The notes under the pieces: model-generated | Database searches by the model: none | What the model was told of the DNA's origin: nothing | The model's input: the letters and a program-made list of their open reading frames with translations, nothing else | Made by a program: the position numbers and the translations under genes | In this document: positions 8,723 through 16,399 of the stretch, piece after piece | Numbering within the stretch: the first letter of the stretch is position 1 | How the letters are laid out: each line of letters opens with the position of its first letter | NCBI RefSeq assembly: GCF_945957525.1 | Contig: NZ_CAMFLA010000003.1 | Coordinates: 1-64,000, forward strand | From: an uncultured Aquitalea sp. | GTDB lineage: Bacteria; Pseudomonadota; Gammaproteobacteria; Burkholderiales; Chromobacteriaceae | Reading direction: 5' to 3' | DNA length: 64,000 bases

Positions 8723-8739
8723 CGCACTATCATGGTGCG
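8723..8739 (+). promoter_or_regulatory. NtrC-type enhancer site
   Basis: CGCACTATCATGGTGCG fits the NtrC consensus GCACYA-N3-TRGTGC in the entire core; only the two outermost bases differ from TGCA-type ends. Its centre lies near -119 of the predicted start at 8850, a normal enhancer distance. Confidence 0.6.
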
Positions 8740-8823
8740 CACTATCGGCAAGATGCGCCGCAGGCGGCGTGAATTGCCGCAATGTCAATGTAATTGACTA
8801 TTGGTATCAATGCCTTGTCGTGC

Positions 8824-8839
8824 TGGCACGACTCCTGCT
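8824..8839 (+). promoter_or_regulatory. Sigma-54 promoter of the candidate small RNA
   Basis: TGGCACGACTCCTGCT matches TGGCACG-N4-TTGCW at every defined base but one (C for the first T of the -12 element). The invariant GG and GC are 10 bp apart as required. Predicted transcription start about 8850. Confidence 0.65.
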
Positions 8840-8849
8840 TATACGCAGG

Positions 8850-8970
8850 CAGCACTGGCGACGGAAAGCGACCCCTTTCTGTCTCGCGCCAGTCTGCAAA
8901 GGAGAAAGCAGAGCGGCAAAGCCGCCGGATCAAGGTTGGCCGAAGGTGGATGCTTCGGCCAACCTTTTCC
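8850..8970 (+). ncRNA. Candidate NtrC/sigma-54-dependent small RNA
   Basis: About 120 nt running from the predicted sigma-54 start to a terminator hairpin, without a credible start codon and ribosome site. Three stems can be drawn: GCAG-c-ACTGGCG (8849-8860) with CGCCAGT-CTGC (8887-8897), enclosing GAAAG/CTTTC; GCGGC/GCCGC (8913-8925); and the 14-bp terminator stem at 8932-8966. The unpaired linker AAAGGAGAAAG and the terminator loop GTGGATG carry GGA motifs, and ACGGA lies in stem 1, a pattern seen in RNAs that bind CsrA/RsmA. The CsrA idea is speculative; promoter, structure and terminator order are visible. Pseudomonas NrsZ is a known NtrC/sigma-54-controlled small RNA, offering a precedent. 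Confidence 0.45.
8932..8966. terminator. Hairpin from an inverted pair of the AGGTTGGCCGAAG motif
   Basis: AAGGTTGGCCGAAG at 8932-8945 and its exact complement at 8953-8966 form a 14-bp stem with a 7-nt loop, followed by TTCC on the plus strand. It probably terminates the candidate small RNA and is also a head-to-head pair of the window's repeated 13-mer. Confidence 0.65.
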
Positions 8971-9030
8971 ATTTTCGGCACCGTACCGCAAAAGCGGCGC
9001 TTGCCGCGCCTCCGGTCTGCGACGGTTTGT

Positions 9031-9582
9031 TCAGGGCTGCTCGCCCATCAGATAACGCTTGCTCAGGCTCTTGAAGAGTTCGCTGCCGGCGGCCTCCAGC
9101 ATTTCAAACAACACCATTTCACGGCTGACCAGCACGGCGCCGGCCTGTCGCATGCGCTCCAGACCCAGTTGGCGATCGCTCTCCTTGCGGCTGCCCACCG
9201 CGTCCGCCACCACATACACCTGCTTGCCCGCCGCCAGCAGATGCAGCACGGTTTGCAGCACGCAGACATGGGTTTCCATGCCGCAAACGATCACTTGTTC
9301 GCGTGCCAGCAAGCTGTCCGGCAAACAGTCGCCCGCCACGCAGGAGAAGTGCAGTTTGCTGACCACCGGCGCGCCGGGATATTCAGCCAACAAGTCCGCA
9401 TGCGTATGGCCCAGTCCTTTGGGGTATTGCTCGGAAAATACCACCGGCAGCGCTGTGTCACGCGCAACGCCAACCAGCCAGCGGCAGGCGGCCAGCATGG
9501 CGTCGGCCTTGTCCACGGCGGGCAGCAGTTTGTCCTGTACATCCACCACCAGCAAGGTGGCATGGTCTTTTCGCATCAGCAT
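9031..9582 (-). CDS. Isochorismatase-family cysteine hydrolase
   Basis: A 183-residue cytosolic hydrolase of the isochorismatase-like (YcaC-type) superfamily. The catalytic triad positions are visible: Asp in LLVVDVQDKL, Lys in VSKLHFSC, and Cys in CGMETHVCVLQTV, preceded by the family's non-prolyl peptide region. Substrate cannot be deduced; relatives act on amides, isochorismate or remain uncharacterised. Start ATG at 9582 has a good GAGGAGA. It stands alone, transcribed away from the D-lactate dehydrogenase gene. Confidence 0.88.
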   Translation of the reverse strand: MLMRKDHATLLVVDVQDKLLPAVDKADAMLAACRWLVGVARDTALPVVFSEQYPKGLGHTHADLLAEYPGAPVVSKLHFSCVAGDCLPDSLLAREQVIVCGMETHVCVLQTVLHLLAAGKQVYVVADAVGSRKESDRQLGLERMRQAGAVLVSREMVLFEMLEAAGSELFKSLSKRYLMGEQP

Positions 9583-9901
9583 GGCGTTCTCCTCACAAGA
9601 CGACCACCCAGCATAACCGGGTCCGGCGCGCCAACCAAACCCCATTGCCGGCCTGACCAAGCGCGGCTGCTTGCGGCGCTTGACAACAGGGTAATCCCTT
9701 GATGGGCAAACGCGACGCTTGTGGCACTATCCTGCCATCACGATAGAGACCGCGCGCCGGCGTCTGGGCGCTTGTTCAAAGTCTGCCGCGCCGGCTGCGT
9801 GGCGACGCTTTGAAGAAGCGCCAAGGGTGGCAGGCGGCACGAAAAACCGGTTCGCAGACGGCGTGGGCGCGATGCGGAGCCGGTTTCTGGGAGAATCAAG
9901 C
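9583..9901. other. Intergenic leader before the D-lactate dehydrogenase gene
   Basis: A 319-bp gap. TTGACA at 9680 lacks a good -10; TTGTGG (9719) with GATAGA (9742) at 17 bp is a weak promoter candidate. Downstream lie two long hairpins: a 15-nt inverted repeat with one mismatch (9767-9781 with 9808-9822) and AAACCGG/CCGGTTT (9844-9850 with 9880-9886), the latter ending just before the ribosome site. Confidence 0.45.
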
Positions 9902-12733
9902 ATGTTGCAGGACGCTTACCGCGAATTTCACCGCACCGTCACCGACACCATCGACCCGCGTCGGGTGTTTACCGACCCCTTGTCCACACTGGCCTACGGC
10001 ACCGACGCCTCCTGTTACCGGCTGACGCCCAAGGTGGTGGTGAAGACGCAAAATGAGGACGAAGTGCGCGTCGTGTTGGCCGAAGCCGCGCGATTGGGGC
10101 TGCCGGTTACCTTCCGCGCCGCCGGCACATCCTTGTCCGGACAAGCGGTGAGCGATTCTATTCTGGTGGTGGTCAGCCAGGGCTGGACCGGTCTGGAGGT
10201 GTTGGAGGGCGGGGCAGCCATCCGTTTGCAGCCGGGCGTGGTGGGGGCGAGCGCCAATCAGGCGCTGGCGCCGTTTGGCCGCAAGATCGGCCCGGACCCG
10301 GCCACCATCAATTCGGCGATGATCGGCGGCATCGTCAACAACAACTCCAGCGGCATGTGCTGCGGTACGGCGCAAAATACCTACCAGACGCTGAAAAGCT
10401 TGCGGCTGGTGCTGGCGGACGGCACGGCGCTGGACAGCGGCGACCCGGCCAGCCGCGACGCCTTCCGCCGCAGCCATTCCGACCTGCTGGCCGGCATTGC
10501 CGCGCTATCGGCGCGCATCATGGCGGATGCGGAACTGGAAGTGCGCATCCGTCGCAAGTACAAGATGAAGAACACTACCGGCTACAGCCTTAACGCGCTG
10601 GTGGATTTCGACGATCCGCTGGACATGCTCTGCCGGCTGATCGTGGGTAGCGAAGGCACGCTGGCCTTCGTGTCCGAGGTGGTGTACCACACGGTGGAAG
10701 ACCACCCCTGCAAAGCATCGGCATTGGTGTTGTACCCCACAATCAAGGACGCTTGCGACGCCATCAGCCTGCTGGCGCATCACAAGGACATCGTGTCCTC
10801 GGCGGAGCTGCTGGACCGCGCCAGCCTGCGCTCGGTGGAAAACAAGGCCGGCGTGCCGGCCGAGCTGAAAACGCTGGGCGAGGACGCCGCCGCCATCCTG
10901 ATGGAAACCCGCGCGGCCACCGCTGGCGCACTGGCCGGCCAGACTGCCGCCATTACCGGTTTCATCAGCCACATTCCTCATCTGGGCGAGATCCGTTTTA
11001 CCGATGTGGCTGAGGAGTACACCCGTCTGTGGAATATCCGCAAGGGGATGTTCCCCAGCGTGGGCGCCATGCGTGCCGCGGAAACCACGGTCATCATCGA
11101 AGATGTCGTGTTTCCCATCGAGCACCTTGCTGAGGGCACGCTCAAGCTGCAGGCGCTGTTCCGCCGCCACGGCTACGAAGAGGCCATCATTTTCGGCCAT
11201 GCGCTGGAAGGCAATCTGCACTTTGTTTTCACCCCCAACTTCTCCGGCGAGGCGGAAATCCGCCGTTACGAGGCCTTCATCGAAGAGGTTTGCCGCCTGG
11301 TGGCTGTGGAGTATGAAGGGGCGGTCAAGGCCGAGCACGGCACCGGCCGCAATATGGCGCCCTTTGTTGAGATGGAGTGGGGGCCGGCGGCCTACCGCAT
11401 CATGCAGGAAATCAAGGCGCTGTTTGATCCGGCGGGGATTCTCAATCCGGACGTGATCATCACCCACGACAAGCTGCTGCACGTGCGCGATCTCAAGCCG
11501 ATTCCTTCGGCCAACCCCCTGATCGACAAGTGTATAGAATGCGGTTTCTGCGAGGTGATGTGCCCCAGCCGGGCGTTGACGCTGACACCGCGCCAGCGCA
11601 TTGTCGCCAATCGGGAAATGGCCTCCTTGCGTCAGCAAGGCGGCAATGAGGAGCGGCTGGCGGCGCTGACGGCGGCCTACGACTATGCTGGCGATGCCAC
11701 CTGCACCACCTGCGGCCTGTGCGAAACCGCCTGTCCGGTGGGCATCAATACCGGTTCGCTTACCAGCTTGTTGCGCGAAGCCGGCCTGTCCGACGTGGGG
11801 CAGGCGGTGGCGGGTCAGCTGGCTGAGCACTACGGCACAGCTACTGCACTGGCGCGCGGCGGCTTGCGCGTGTTGGGCATGGTGCAGGATGTGGCCGGCG
11901 ATGCCGCCACCGGTGCGCTGATGCGCGGTCTGCGCAGCGTGGCCGGCAAGAGCGTGCCGCACTGGCAACCGGCTTTCCCGCGCGCGGCCGGCGCGCTGAC
12001 GCTGTCTACTGGTAAAGCGAGCGAGCGCAAGGTGGTGTATCTGCCGTCCTGTCTGACCCGTACCTTTGCGCCATCGCCGCGCCAGGCCGATGCTCGTCCG
12101 CTCAACGAAGTGGTGGCTTCGGTGCTGGACAAGGCTGGCTATCAGCTGATTTATCCTGCCGATATGAACGGTCTGTGCTGCGGTACGCCGTTCAAGTCCA
12201 AGGGGGCGGTGGTCGCCGCGCGCGACAAGCTGGCCGAACTGACCACCGCCTTGCTGGCCGCCAGCGACAATGGCCGCTGGCCGGTCATCGTCGACAATGG
12301 GGTTTGTACCGTCAGCATGCTGGAAGGCATTCAGGACCCGCGCTTGCGCGTGTACGACGTCACCCGCTTTGTTGAGGAAGAAGCCGCGCAGTATCTGGCG
12401 TTTACGCCGCAGGAGGAAAGCGTGGCCCTGCATGTGGTGTGCTCCATGCGCAAAACCGGCCAGGCCGCCATGCTCAATGCGCTGGCGCGCCGCTGCGCGA
12501 CGCGGGTGGTGGAGCCGCAGGGCATTACTTGTTGCGGCTTTGCCGGCGACAAGGGTTTCAGCACGCCGGAGCTCAACGCCAGCGCCTTGTCCGGCTTGCG
12601 CGCGCAGGTGAAGGATTGCGGCAGCGGTTTCTCCAACTCTGTTACTTGCGAGATCGGCCTGACCGAGCACGGCGGCATTCCCTACCAGAACCTGATGTAT
12701 CTGGTGGATCGCGCCGCCCGGCCGAAAACCTGA
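9902..12733 (+). CDS. NAD-independent D-lactate dehydrogenase (FAD and iron-sulfur fusion)
   Basis: A 943-residue respiratory dehydrogenase that most likely oxidises D-lactate to pyruvate and passes electrons to quinone. The N-terminal half is an FAD-binding PCMH oxidase (RAAGTSLSGQAV, IGGIVNNNSSGMCCG) with a C-terminal FAD-oxidase part. The second half is GlcF-like: two ferredoxin motifs (Cys544-547-550-554 and Cys601-604-607-611) and two CCG-type domains (GLCCGTPFKSKG, GITCCGFAGDKG). Length and order match the Pseudomonas D-iLDH type. The frame is open 61 codons further upstream, but GGGAGA before ATG 9902 decides the start. Glycolate or 2-hydroxyglutarate are alternative substrates. Confidence 0.85.
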   Translation: MLQDAYREFHRTVTDTIDPRRVFTDPLSTLAYGTDASCYRLTPKVVVKTQNEDEVRVVLAEAARLGLPVTFRAAGTSLSGQAVSDSILVVVSQGWTGLEVLEGGAAIRLQPGVVGASANQALAPFGRKIGPDPATINSAMIGGIVNNNSSGMCCGTAQNTYQTLKSLRLVLADGTALDSGDPASRDAFRRSHSDLLAGIAALSARIMADAELEVRIRRKYKMKNTTGYSLNALVDFDDPLDMLCRLIVGSEGTLAFVSEVVYHTVEDHPCKASALVLYPTIKDACDAISLLAHHKDIVSSAELLDRASLRSVENKAGVPAELKTLGEDAAAILMETRAATAGALAGQTAAITGFISHIPHLGEIRFTDVAEEYTRLWNIRKGMFPSVGAMRAAETTVIIEDVVFPIEHLAEGTLKLQALFRRHGYEEAIIFGHALEGNLHFVFTPNFSGEAEIRRYEAFIEEVCRLVAVEYEGAVKAEHGTGRNMAPFVEMEWGPAAYRIMQEIKALFDPAGILNPDVIITHDKLLHVRDLKPIPSANPLIDKCIECGFCEVMCPSRALTLTPRQRIVANREMASLRQQGGNEERLAALTAAYDYAGDATCTTCGLCETACPVGINTGSLTSLLREAGLSDVGQAVAGQLAEHYGTATALARGGLRVLGMVQDVAGDAATGALMRGLRSVAGKSVPHWQPAFPRAAGALTLSTGKASERKVVYLPSCLTRTFAPSPRQADARPLNEVVASVLDKAGYQLIYPADMNGLCCGTPFKSKGAVVAARDKLAELTTALLAASDNGRWPVIVDNGVCTVSMLEGIQDPRLRVYDVTRFVEEEAAQYLAFTPQEESVALHVVCSMRKTGQAAMLNALARRCATRVVEPQGITCCGFAGDKGFSTPELNASALSGLRAQVKDCGSGFSNSVTCEIGLTEHGGIPYQNLMYLVDRAARPKT

Positions 12734-12830
12734 GCGCGCAGCACGATACAAGAACCACCGGCAAAGCCTCGCAGGGCATCCGGAACAGAGCGGTGCAACG
12801 CAGACTCAGGGGGGGGCGGCGGGCCTCTGT

Positions 12831-12855
12831 GCCCGGCAGGCTTGTCCTGCCGGCT
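12831..12855 (+). terminator. GC-rich hairpin after the D-lactate dehydrogenase gene
   Basis: CCGGCAGG at 12833-12840 and CCTGCCGG at 12846-12853 form an 8-bp stem with a 5-nt loop, 100 bp past the stop. There is no solid T run, so termination is possible but unproven. Confidence 0.4.
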
Positions 12856-12909
12856 TGCCTTTGACATGATGGCCCTTCGATCAGTCATTCCACGCTGGTA
12901 AAGGGCCAC

Positions 12910-13419
12910 ATGCATTTCTCCATCCGCAGAATCGAACCCGCCGACGCCGCCGACATGGCGCGGCTGAGCAATGCGCCGGGCGTGGTGCGACATACCTCCC
13001 AACTGCCCTGCCACACAGAGGCCGCCTGGCGCAAGAAGCTGGACAGCCTGCCGGCCGACTGTCACTCGCTGGTGGCGGTGGATGAACAAGACCATGTGAT
13101 CGCCAATGCCGGGCTGCTCCTGAATACGCGCCCTCGCTGTCGCCACGCCGCCACCCTGTTTCTGGTGGTGCATGACGACTGGCAAGGACAGGGCGTGGGC
13201 AAGGCCCTGCTGACGGCCCTGCTGGACCTGGCCGACAACTGGCTGGGCCTGAAGCGAATTGAACTGATGGCGCAGGCCGATAATGCGCGCGCCATCGGCT
13301 TGTACGAGCGCTTTGGTTTCCGGCACGAGGGCATCAGCCGGCAGGATATCTTGCAGGACGGCGTTTATGTGGACAGCGTCAATATGGCGCGATTGACGGG
13401 GCTGGAGGGGCGGGCATGA
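12910..13419 (+). CDS. GNAT family N-acetyltransferase, first of a tandem pair
   Basis: A 169-residue acetyltransferase of the GNAT superfamily, YhhY/RimJ-like. The acetyl-CoA pyrophosphate loop is DDWQGQGVGKALL (about residues 90-103), followed by NWLGLKRIELMAQADNARAI and the terminal GFRHEGISRQD block. AAGGG lies before ATG 12910. The last 4 bp overlap the next gene (ATGA), so the two are translationally coupled. The acceptor substrate (amino acid, peptide N-terminus, antibiotic or other amine) cannot be deduced. Confidence 0.88.
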   Translation: MHFSIRRIEPADAADMARLSNAPGVVRHTSQLPCHTEAAWRKKLDSLPADCHSLVAVDEQDHVIANAGLLLNTRPRCRHAATLFLVVHDDWQGQGVGKALLTALLDLADNWLGLKRIELMAQADNARAIGLYERFGFRHEGISRQDILQDGVYVDSVNMARLTGLEGRA

Positions 13420-13934
13420 AAACCGCTTGCCATGTGCGTCACGCCACCCCCGAGGATGCAGCCGCCTTGCGCGAACTGCTAAGCCATCCATCCACCTACG
13501 GCAATACCCTGCAACTGCCTTACCCTTCGCTGCAGCAATGGCGCAACAGGCTGGGCAATGTGCCTGAGGGGCATTACCCCATGGTGGCGGAGCTGGAGGA
13601 TGGCCGGGTGGTGGGCAATATCACGTTGTGGCGCGAGAGCGTGCCGCGACTGGCGCATGGCGCGTCGCTGGGCATTACCGTGCATCCGGCGTGGCAGGGA
13701 TGCGGCATTGGCACGGCGCTGATGCGCGCCGCCATTGATTTCGCCGACAACTGGCTGGGATTGCACCGGCTGGAACTGACGGTGTTTACTGACAATCAGG
13801 CCGCTATCGCGCTGTATGAAAAGATGGGGTTTGCCGAAGAGGCCCTGCTGCGTGCTTATGCCTTCCGCGACGGCGCTTATCGGGACACGCTGAAAATGGC
13901 GCGTTTGCGCAGCGAGGCGCAGGCAAAAAAATAA
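13416..13934 (+). CDS. GNAT family N-acetyltransferase, second of a tandem pair
   Basis: A 172-residue GNAT enzyme, paralogous to the preceding protein. Shared landmarks in the same order are SLP/NVP-spaced N-terminal segments, an acetyl-CoA loop (HPAWQGCGIGTALM), ADNWLGLHRLELTVFTDNQAAIALYEKMGF and the closing DGAYRDTLKMARL. The second copy is closer to the YhhY consensus. The pair looks like an old local duplication that kept both copies intact. A terminator follows directly. Confidence 0.88.
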   Translation: MKTACHVRHATPEDAAALRELLSHPSTYGNTLQLPYPSLQQWRNRLGNVPEGHYPMVAELEDGRVVGNITLWRESVPRLAHGASLGITVHPAWQGCGIGTALMRAAIDFADNWLGLHRLELTVFTDNQAAIALYEKMGFAEEALLRAYAFRDGAYRDTLKMARLRSEAQAKK

Positions 13935-13957
13935 CGCCATCAAGGGATGGCGTTTTT
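13933..13957 (+). terminator. Intrinsic terminator after the GNAT pair
   Basis: Stem AACGCCATC/GATGGCGTT with loop AAGG and a five-T run, overlapping the stop codon of the second GNAT gene. Confidence 0.85.
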
Positions 13958-14134
13958 GCAATAAACAACACAACAAAGGAGGAAGCTGCCTGCCTTGCGG
14001 CAGTAGCTCGCCAACAGAATGACGAGCTGAGAAATACATCACAGTGTCGACATTATCCAATGTGGCCGTCCAGTTTTCATTCATGATGCCGACATGAGCT
14101 GGTGGGAATGCGACGCGCATTGCGTGCGAACATG
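13958..14134. other. Gene-free stretch between two terminators
   Basis: About 177 bp without a credible gene. It contains short stems (CTGCC/GGCAG and AGCTCG/CGAGCT near 13986-14030) and ends at a strong terminator. A small RNA is possible, but I see no convincing promoter on either strand. Confidence 0.35.
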
Positions 14135-14163
14135 AAAAAGGCGGGGATATTCCCCGCCTTTTT
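14135..14163. terminator. Strong bidirectional terminator hairpin
   Basis: AAAAAGGCGGGGA and TCCCCGCCTTTTT with a 3-nt loop: a complete intrinsic terminator in both directions. No gene ends immediately before it on the plus strand, which is why the preceding stretch may be a transcript. Confidence 0.8.
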
Positions 14164-14255
14164 CATTGCCGCCGTCCTGATGGCCTTGGCGAGCGGTTCA
14201 GGCTTCGCTGTGTCCGGACTTTCTGGCTTGAGAAGCCGTATCAAGCGCGGCTGAC

Positions 14256-14316
14256 AAAAACTCGCAGAGCCCCTGAGCCAAGGCGCAACGCAGGATCAGG
14301 GGCTTTGCTGGCGAGT
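14256..14316 (-). terminator. uraA terminator
   Basis: On the minus strand, directly after the stop, ACTCGCC...GCGAGT encloses AGCCCCTGA...TCAGGGGCT, and the outer arm runs into TTTTT. A two-tier intrinsic terminator. Confidence 0.75.
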
Positions 14317-15561
14317 CTAGACATCCTGCCCTTCAACAATACCGTCATGGCTGGCGGCATGGCGCGGCAGGATCAGATTGAGCGCGATGGCCAGAATGGA
14401 GCACAGACCCACGCCGGCCAGCTCCAGCCCGCCCAGCTTCAAGGTGAGGCCGCCGATGCCGGCAGTCAGCACCACCGAGATGATGACCAGATTGCGCGGC
14501 TCCATCAGATCCACCTTGGCTTCGATCAGCGTTTTCAGACCGATGGAAGCGATGGTGCCGAACAACAGCACCATGATGCCGCCCATCACCGGCATGGGGA
14601 TGGATTGCAACAGGGCGTTGAACTTGCCAAAGAAGGCCATGCAGATGGCGAACACGGCGGCCCAGGTCATGGTGACCGGGTTGAAGTTGCGGGTAATCAT
14701 CACCGCGCCGGTGACTTCAGCATAGGTGGTAACCGGCGGGCCGCCAATCAGGCCGGCCACGCACACGCCCAGACCGTCGCCGGTGAGGGTGCGATGCAGA
14801 CCAGGGTTCTTGGTGTAGTCCTTGCCGGTAACGCCGCCGATGGCCATGACGCCGCCGATGTGCTCGATGGACGGTGCAATGGCGACGGGCAACATGAACA
14901 GCGCGGCCGCCCAGTTGACTTCAGGCGAGTGGAACACCGGGGCGGCGAACCACGGCGCGTTGGCCAGCTTGGCGAAGTCCACCACGCCGAGGAAGGCCGC
15001 GGCGATGTAGCCGACAATCACGCCGGATAGGATGGGCACCAGCTTGAAGATGCCGCGCGCGTAGATGGAAACGATGATGGTGGTGGCCAGCGAAATGGCG
15101 GCCAGCAGCATGGATGTTTCGTAGGGCATCACCTGCTTGCCGCCCGCCTGGCCCATGGCCATGCCGGACGCAGCGGTGGCCACGGACAGACCGATGATCA
15201 TGATCACCGGGCCGATCACTACCGGCGGCAGCAGGCGGTTGACCAGCGCCATGCCGCGCCAGCGCACGATGGCGGCGAACACGAAGTACATGAAGCCGGC
15301 GCAAAACAGGCCGAACATGGTGGCGGCCTGACCCCAAGTATGCATCGAGTAGATGATGGGGCCGATAAAGGCAAAGGACGAGCCGAGAAAAATCGGCACC
15401 TGGCGGCCCGTGCACAGCTGGAACAGCAGGGTGCCGATGCCGGCGCCCAGGAGCGCCATGGCGGGGTTGAGGCCGGTCAAGAGCGGCACCAGCACCAGCG
15501 CGCCGAAAGCGACGAACAGGATCTGGGCGCCGGAGACGGCCAGTTTGACTTGTTGGAACAT
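14317..15561 (-). CDS. uraA: Uracil:proton symporter UraA
   Basis: A 414-residue inner-membrane nucleobase transporter of the NCS2/NAT family, with about 14 hydrophobic segments. The substrate-site motifs are APSIEHIGGVMAIG (the conserved Glu-His) and GGPPVTTYAEVTGAVMITR, which match uracil permeases rather than xanthine or urate carriers. It ends the minus-strand gene set upp-unknown-uraA, which fits uracil salvage: uptake here and conversion to UMP by Upp. Start MFQQVKLAVSGAQI with AGGGATTG before it is consistent with family length. Confidence 0.92.
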   Translation of the reverse strand: MFQQVKLAVSGAQILFVAFGALVLVPLLTGLNPAMALLGAGIGTLLFQLCTGRQVPIFLGSSFAFIGPIIYSMHTWGQAATMFGLFCAGFMYFVFAAIVRWRGMALVNRLLPPVVIGPVIMIIGLSVATAASGMAMGQAGGKQVMPYETSMLLAAISLATTIIVSIYARGIFKLVPILSGVIVGYIAAAFLGVVDFAKLANAPWFAAPVFHSPEVNWAAALFMLPVAIAPSIEHIGGVMAIGGVTGKDYTKNPGLHRTLTGDGLGVCVAGLIGGPPVTTYAEVTGAVMITRNFNPVTMTWAAVFAICMAFFGKFNALLQSIPMPVMGGIMVLLFGTIASIGLKTLIEAKVDLMEPRNLVIISVVLTAGIGGLTLKLGGLELAGVGLCSILAIALNLILPRHAASHDGIVEGQDV

Positions 15562-15662
15562 ACCAATCCCTCGTTGTTGAAATGTTGTCGGGGTGTTTCA
15601 CATTGCGACGCGCCGTAGCGGCGACGCGCCGGAATCCTTGATTGCGTTTGCCGGCCGCGCGC

Positions 15663-16301
15663 TTACACCGTGCAGTACATCACCGCCTGGGCGATGATGT
15701 TGTTCTGATCCCGGGCCAGCGCGCTGTGCCGCTTGAAGTCCAGCACCATCGCCTGAACCCGTGCATAGGTATCGAAGTTGGGCAGGGACTGGTAGCCGAT
15801 GTCCACGCCCAGTCGCGCCGCCACTTTCTTGATGGTGGTGGGCTTGATGCAGACATGTTCATCCGGTCGGCTGTAGGCCAGAAAACAGGTGACCACCGGC
15901 CACTTGGCCGGATTGGCGTTGTTGTCGTTGCGGCACAGCTGCAGCGCCTCGACGAAACGGGTGAAGCTGTCCGGCCCGAAGCGATGCAGCAGATCGAACA
16001 AGGCCTCCAGAAACGGGCGATGCACATCGCGAAACGCCAGATAGTTGCGGAAGGCCATTTTCTCGAAGGTGCTGACCGTAGTGCTGCGGCCGATGATCTG
16101 GCGACAGGTTTCGGTCAGCTCCGCCAGCCGGTTTTCCGACAGCGCGGCGGTCATGGCCTCTTCGGCCAACCCTTCGCGGCAAAGCCGCATCACGCTGTCC
16201 ACGCTCTTGTGTTTCTTGCCCAGCGCCTGCCAGTCGGGGTCGGCCAGCCCGCCGGGAAAACGCAGCAGAAAGTCGTGATCGATATCTTGCCAGGCGGTCA
16301 T
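15663..16301 (-). CDS. Conserved protein of unknown function between upp and uraA
   Basis: A 212-residue soluble protein that I cannot assign to a named family. Landmarks: an N-terminal DWQALGKKHKSVDSVMRLC helix, FEKMAFRNYLAF, FARFVEAL-like RFVEALQLC, WPVVTCFLAYSRPDEHVCIKPTT, and LPNFDTYARVQAMV. I recall similar proteins (WPxVTxF...KPTxxKxxA) in other bacteria but no function. Start ATG 16301 with AAGGA upstream. About 100 bp separate it from upp and from uraA, so co-transcription with the uracil salvage genes is likely but not certain. Confidence 0.75.
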   Translation of the reverse strand: MTAWQDIDHDFLLRFPGGLADPDWQALGKKHKSVDSVMRLCREGLAEEAMTAALSENRLAELTETCRQIIGRSTTVSTFEKMAFRNYLAFRDVHRPFLEALFDLLHRFGPDSFTRFVEALQLCRNDNNANPAKWPVVTCFLAYSRPDEHVCIKPTTIKKVAARLGVDIGYQSLPNFDTYARVQAMVLDFKRHSALARDQNNIIAQAVMYCTV

Positions 16302-16399
16302 GGGCGGGTCCTTGTGCTGGGGCGTCGGCAAACGCGGCTTGCAAAAAAGCCGCCTGACCCGGGTGGGGGCAAGCGGCGGTGCGGTCAATGCGGCATGGC

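Larger units (their letters stand above)
8407..9030. other. Gene-free 624-bp gap holding a repeat and a candidate small RNA
   Basis: No convincing protein gene lies here. From left to right: about 100 bp upstream of the DUF2322 gene with nothing obvious, the 106-bp repeat copy 1 (8516-8621), about 100 bp featureless, an NtrC-like site (8723-8739), a sigma-54 promoter (8824-8839), a candidate small RNA (about 8850-8970) and 60 bp up to the hydrolase stop. Confidence 0.7.

Noticed and set aside
8577-9702. Several plus-strand frames in the 8.6-9.7 kb gap
   Set aside because: None has a ribosome site and family-like sequence; they cross the repeat, the sigma-54 promoter and the hydrolase gene in antisense.
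9719-9736. Sigma-54 promoter before the D-lactate dehydrogenase gene (TGGCAC followed by TGCC)
   Set aside because: The spacing between GG and GC is one base short, which abolishes sigma-54 recognition.
10505-12751. A 748-codon frame antisense to the D-lactate dehydrogenase gene
   Set aside because: Same antisense-shadow character; the plus-strand gene has complete FAD and iron-sulfur motifs.
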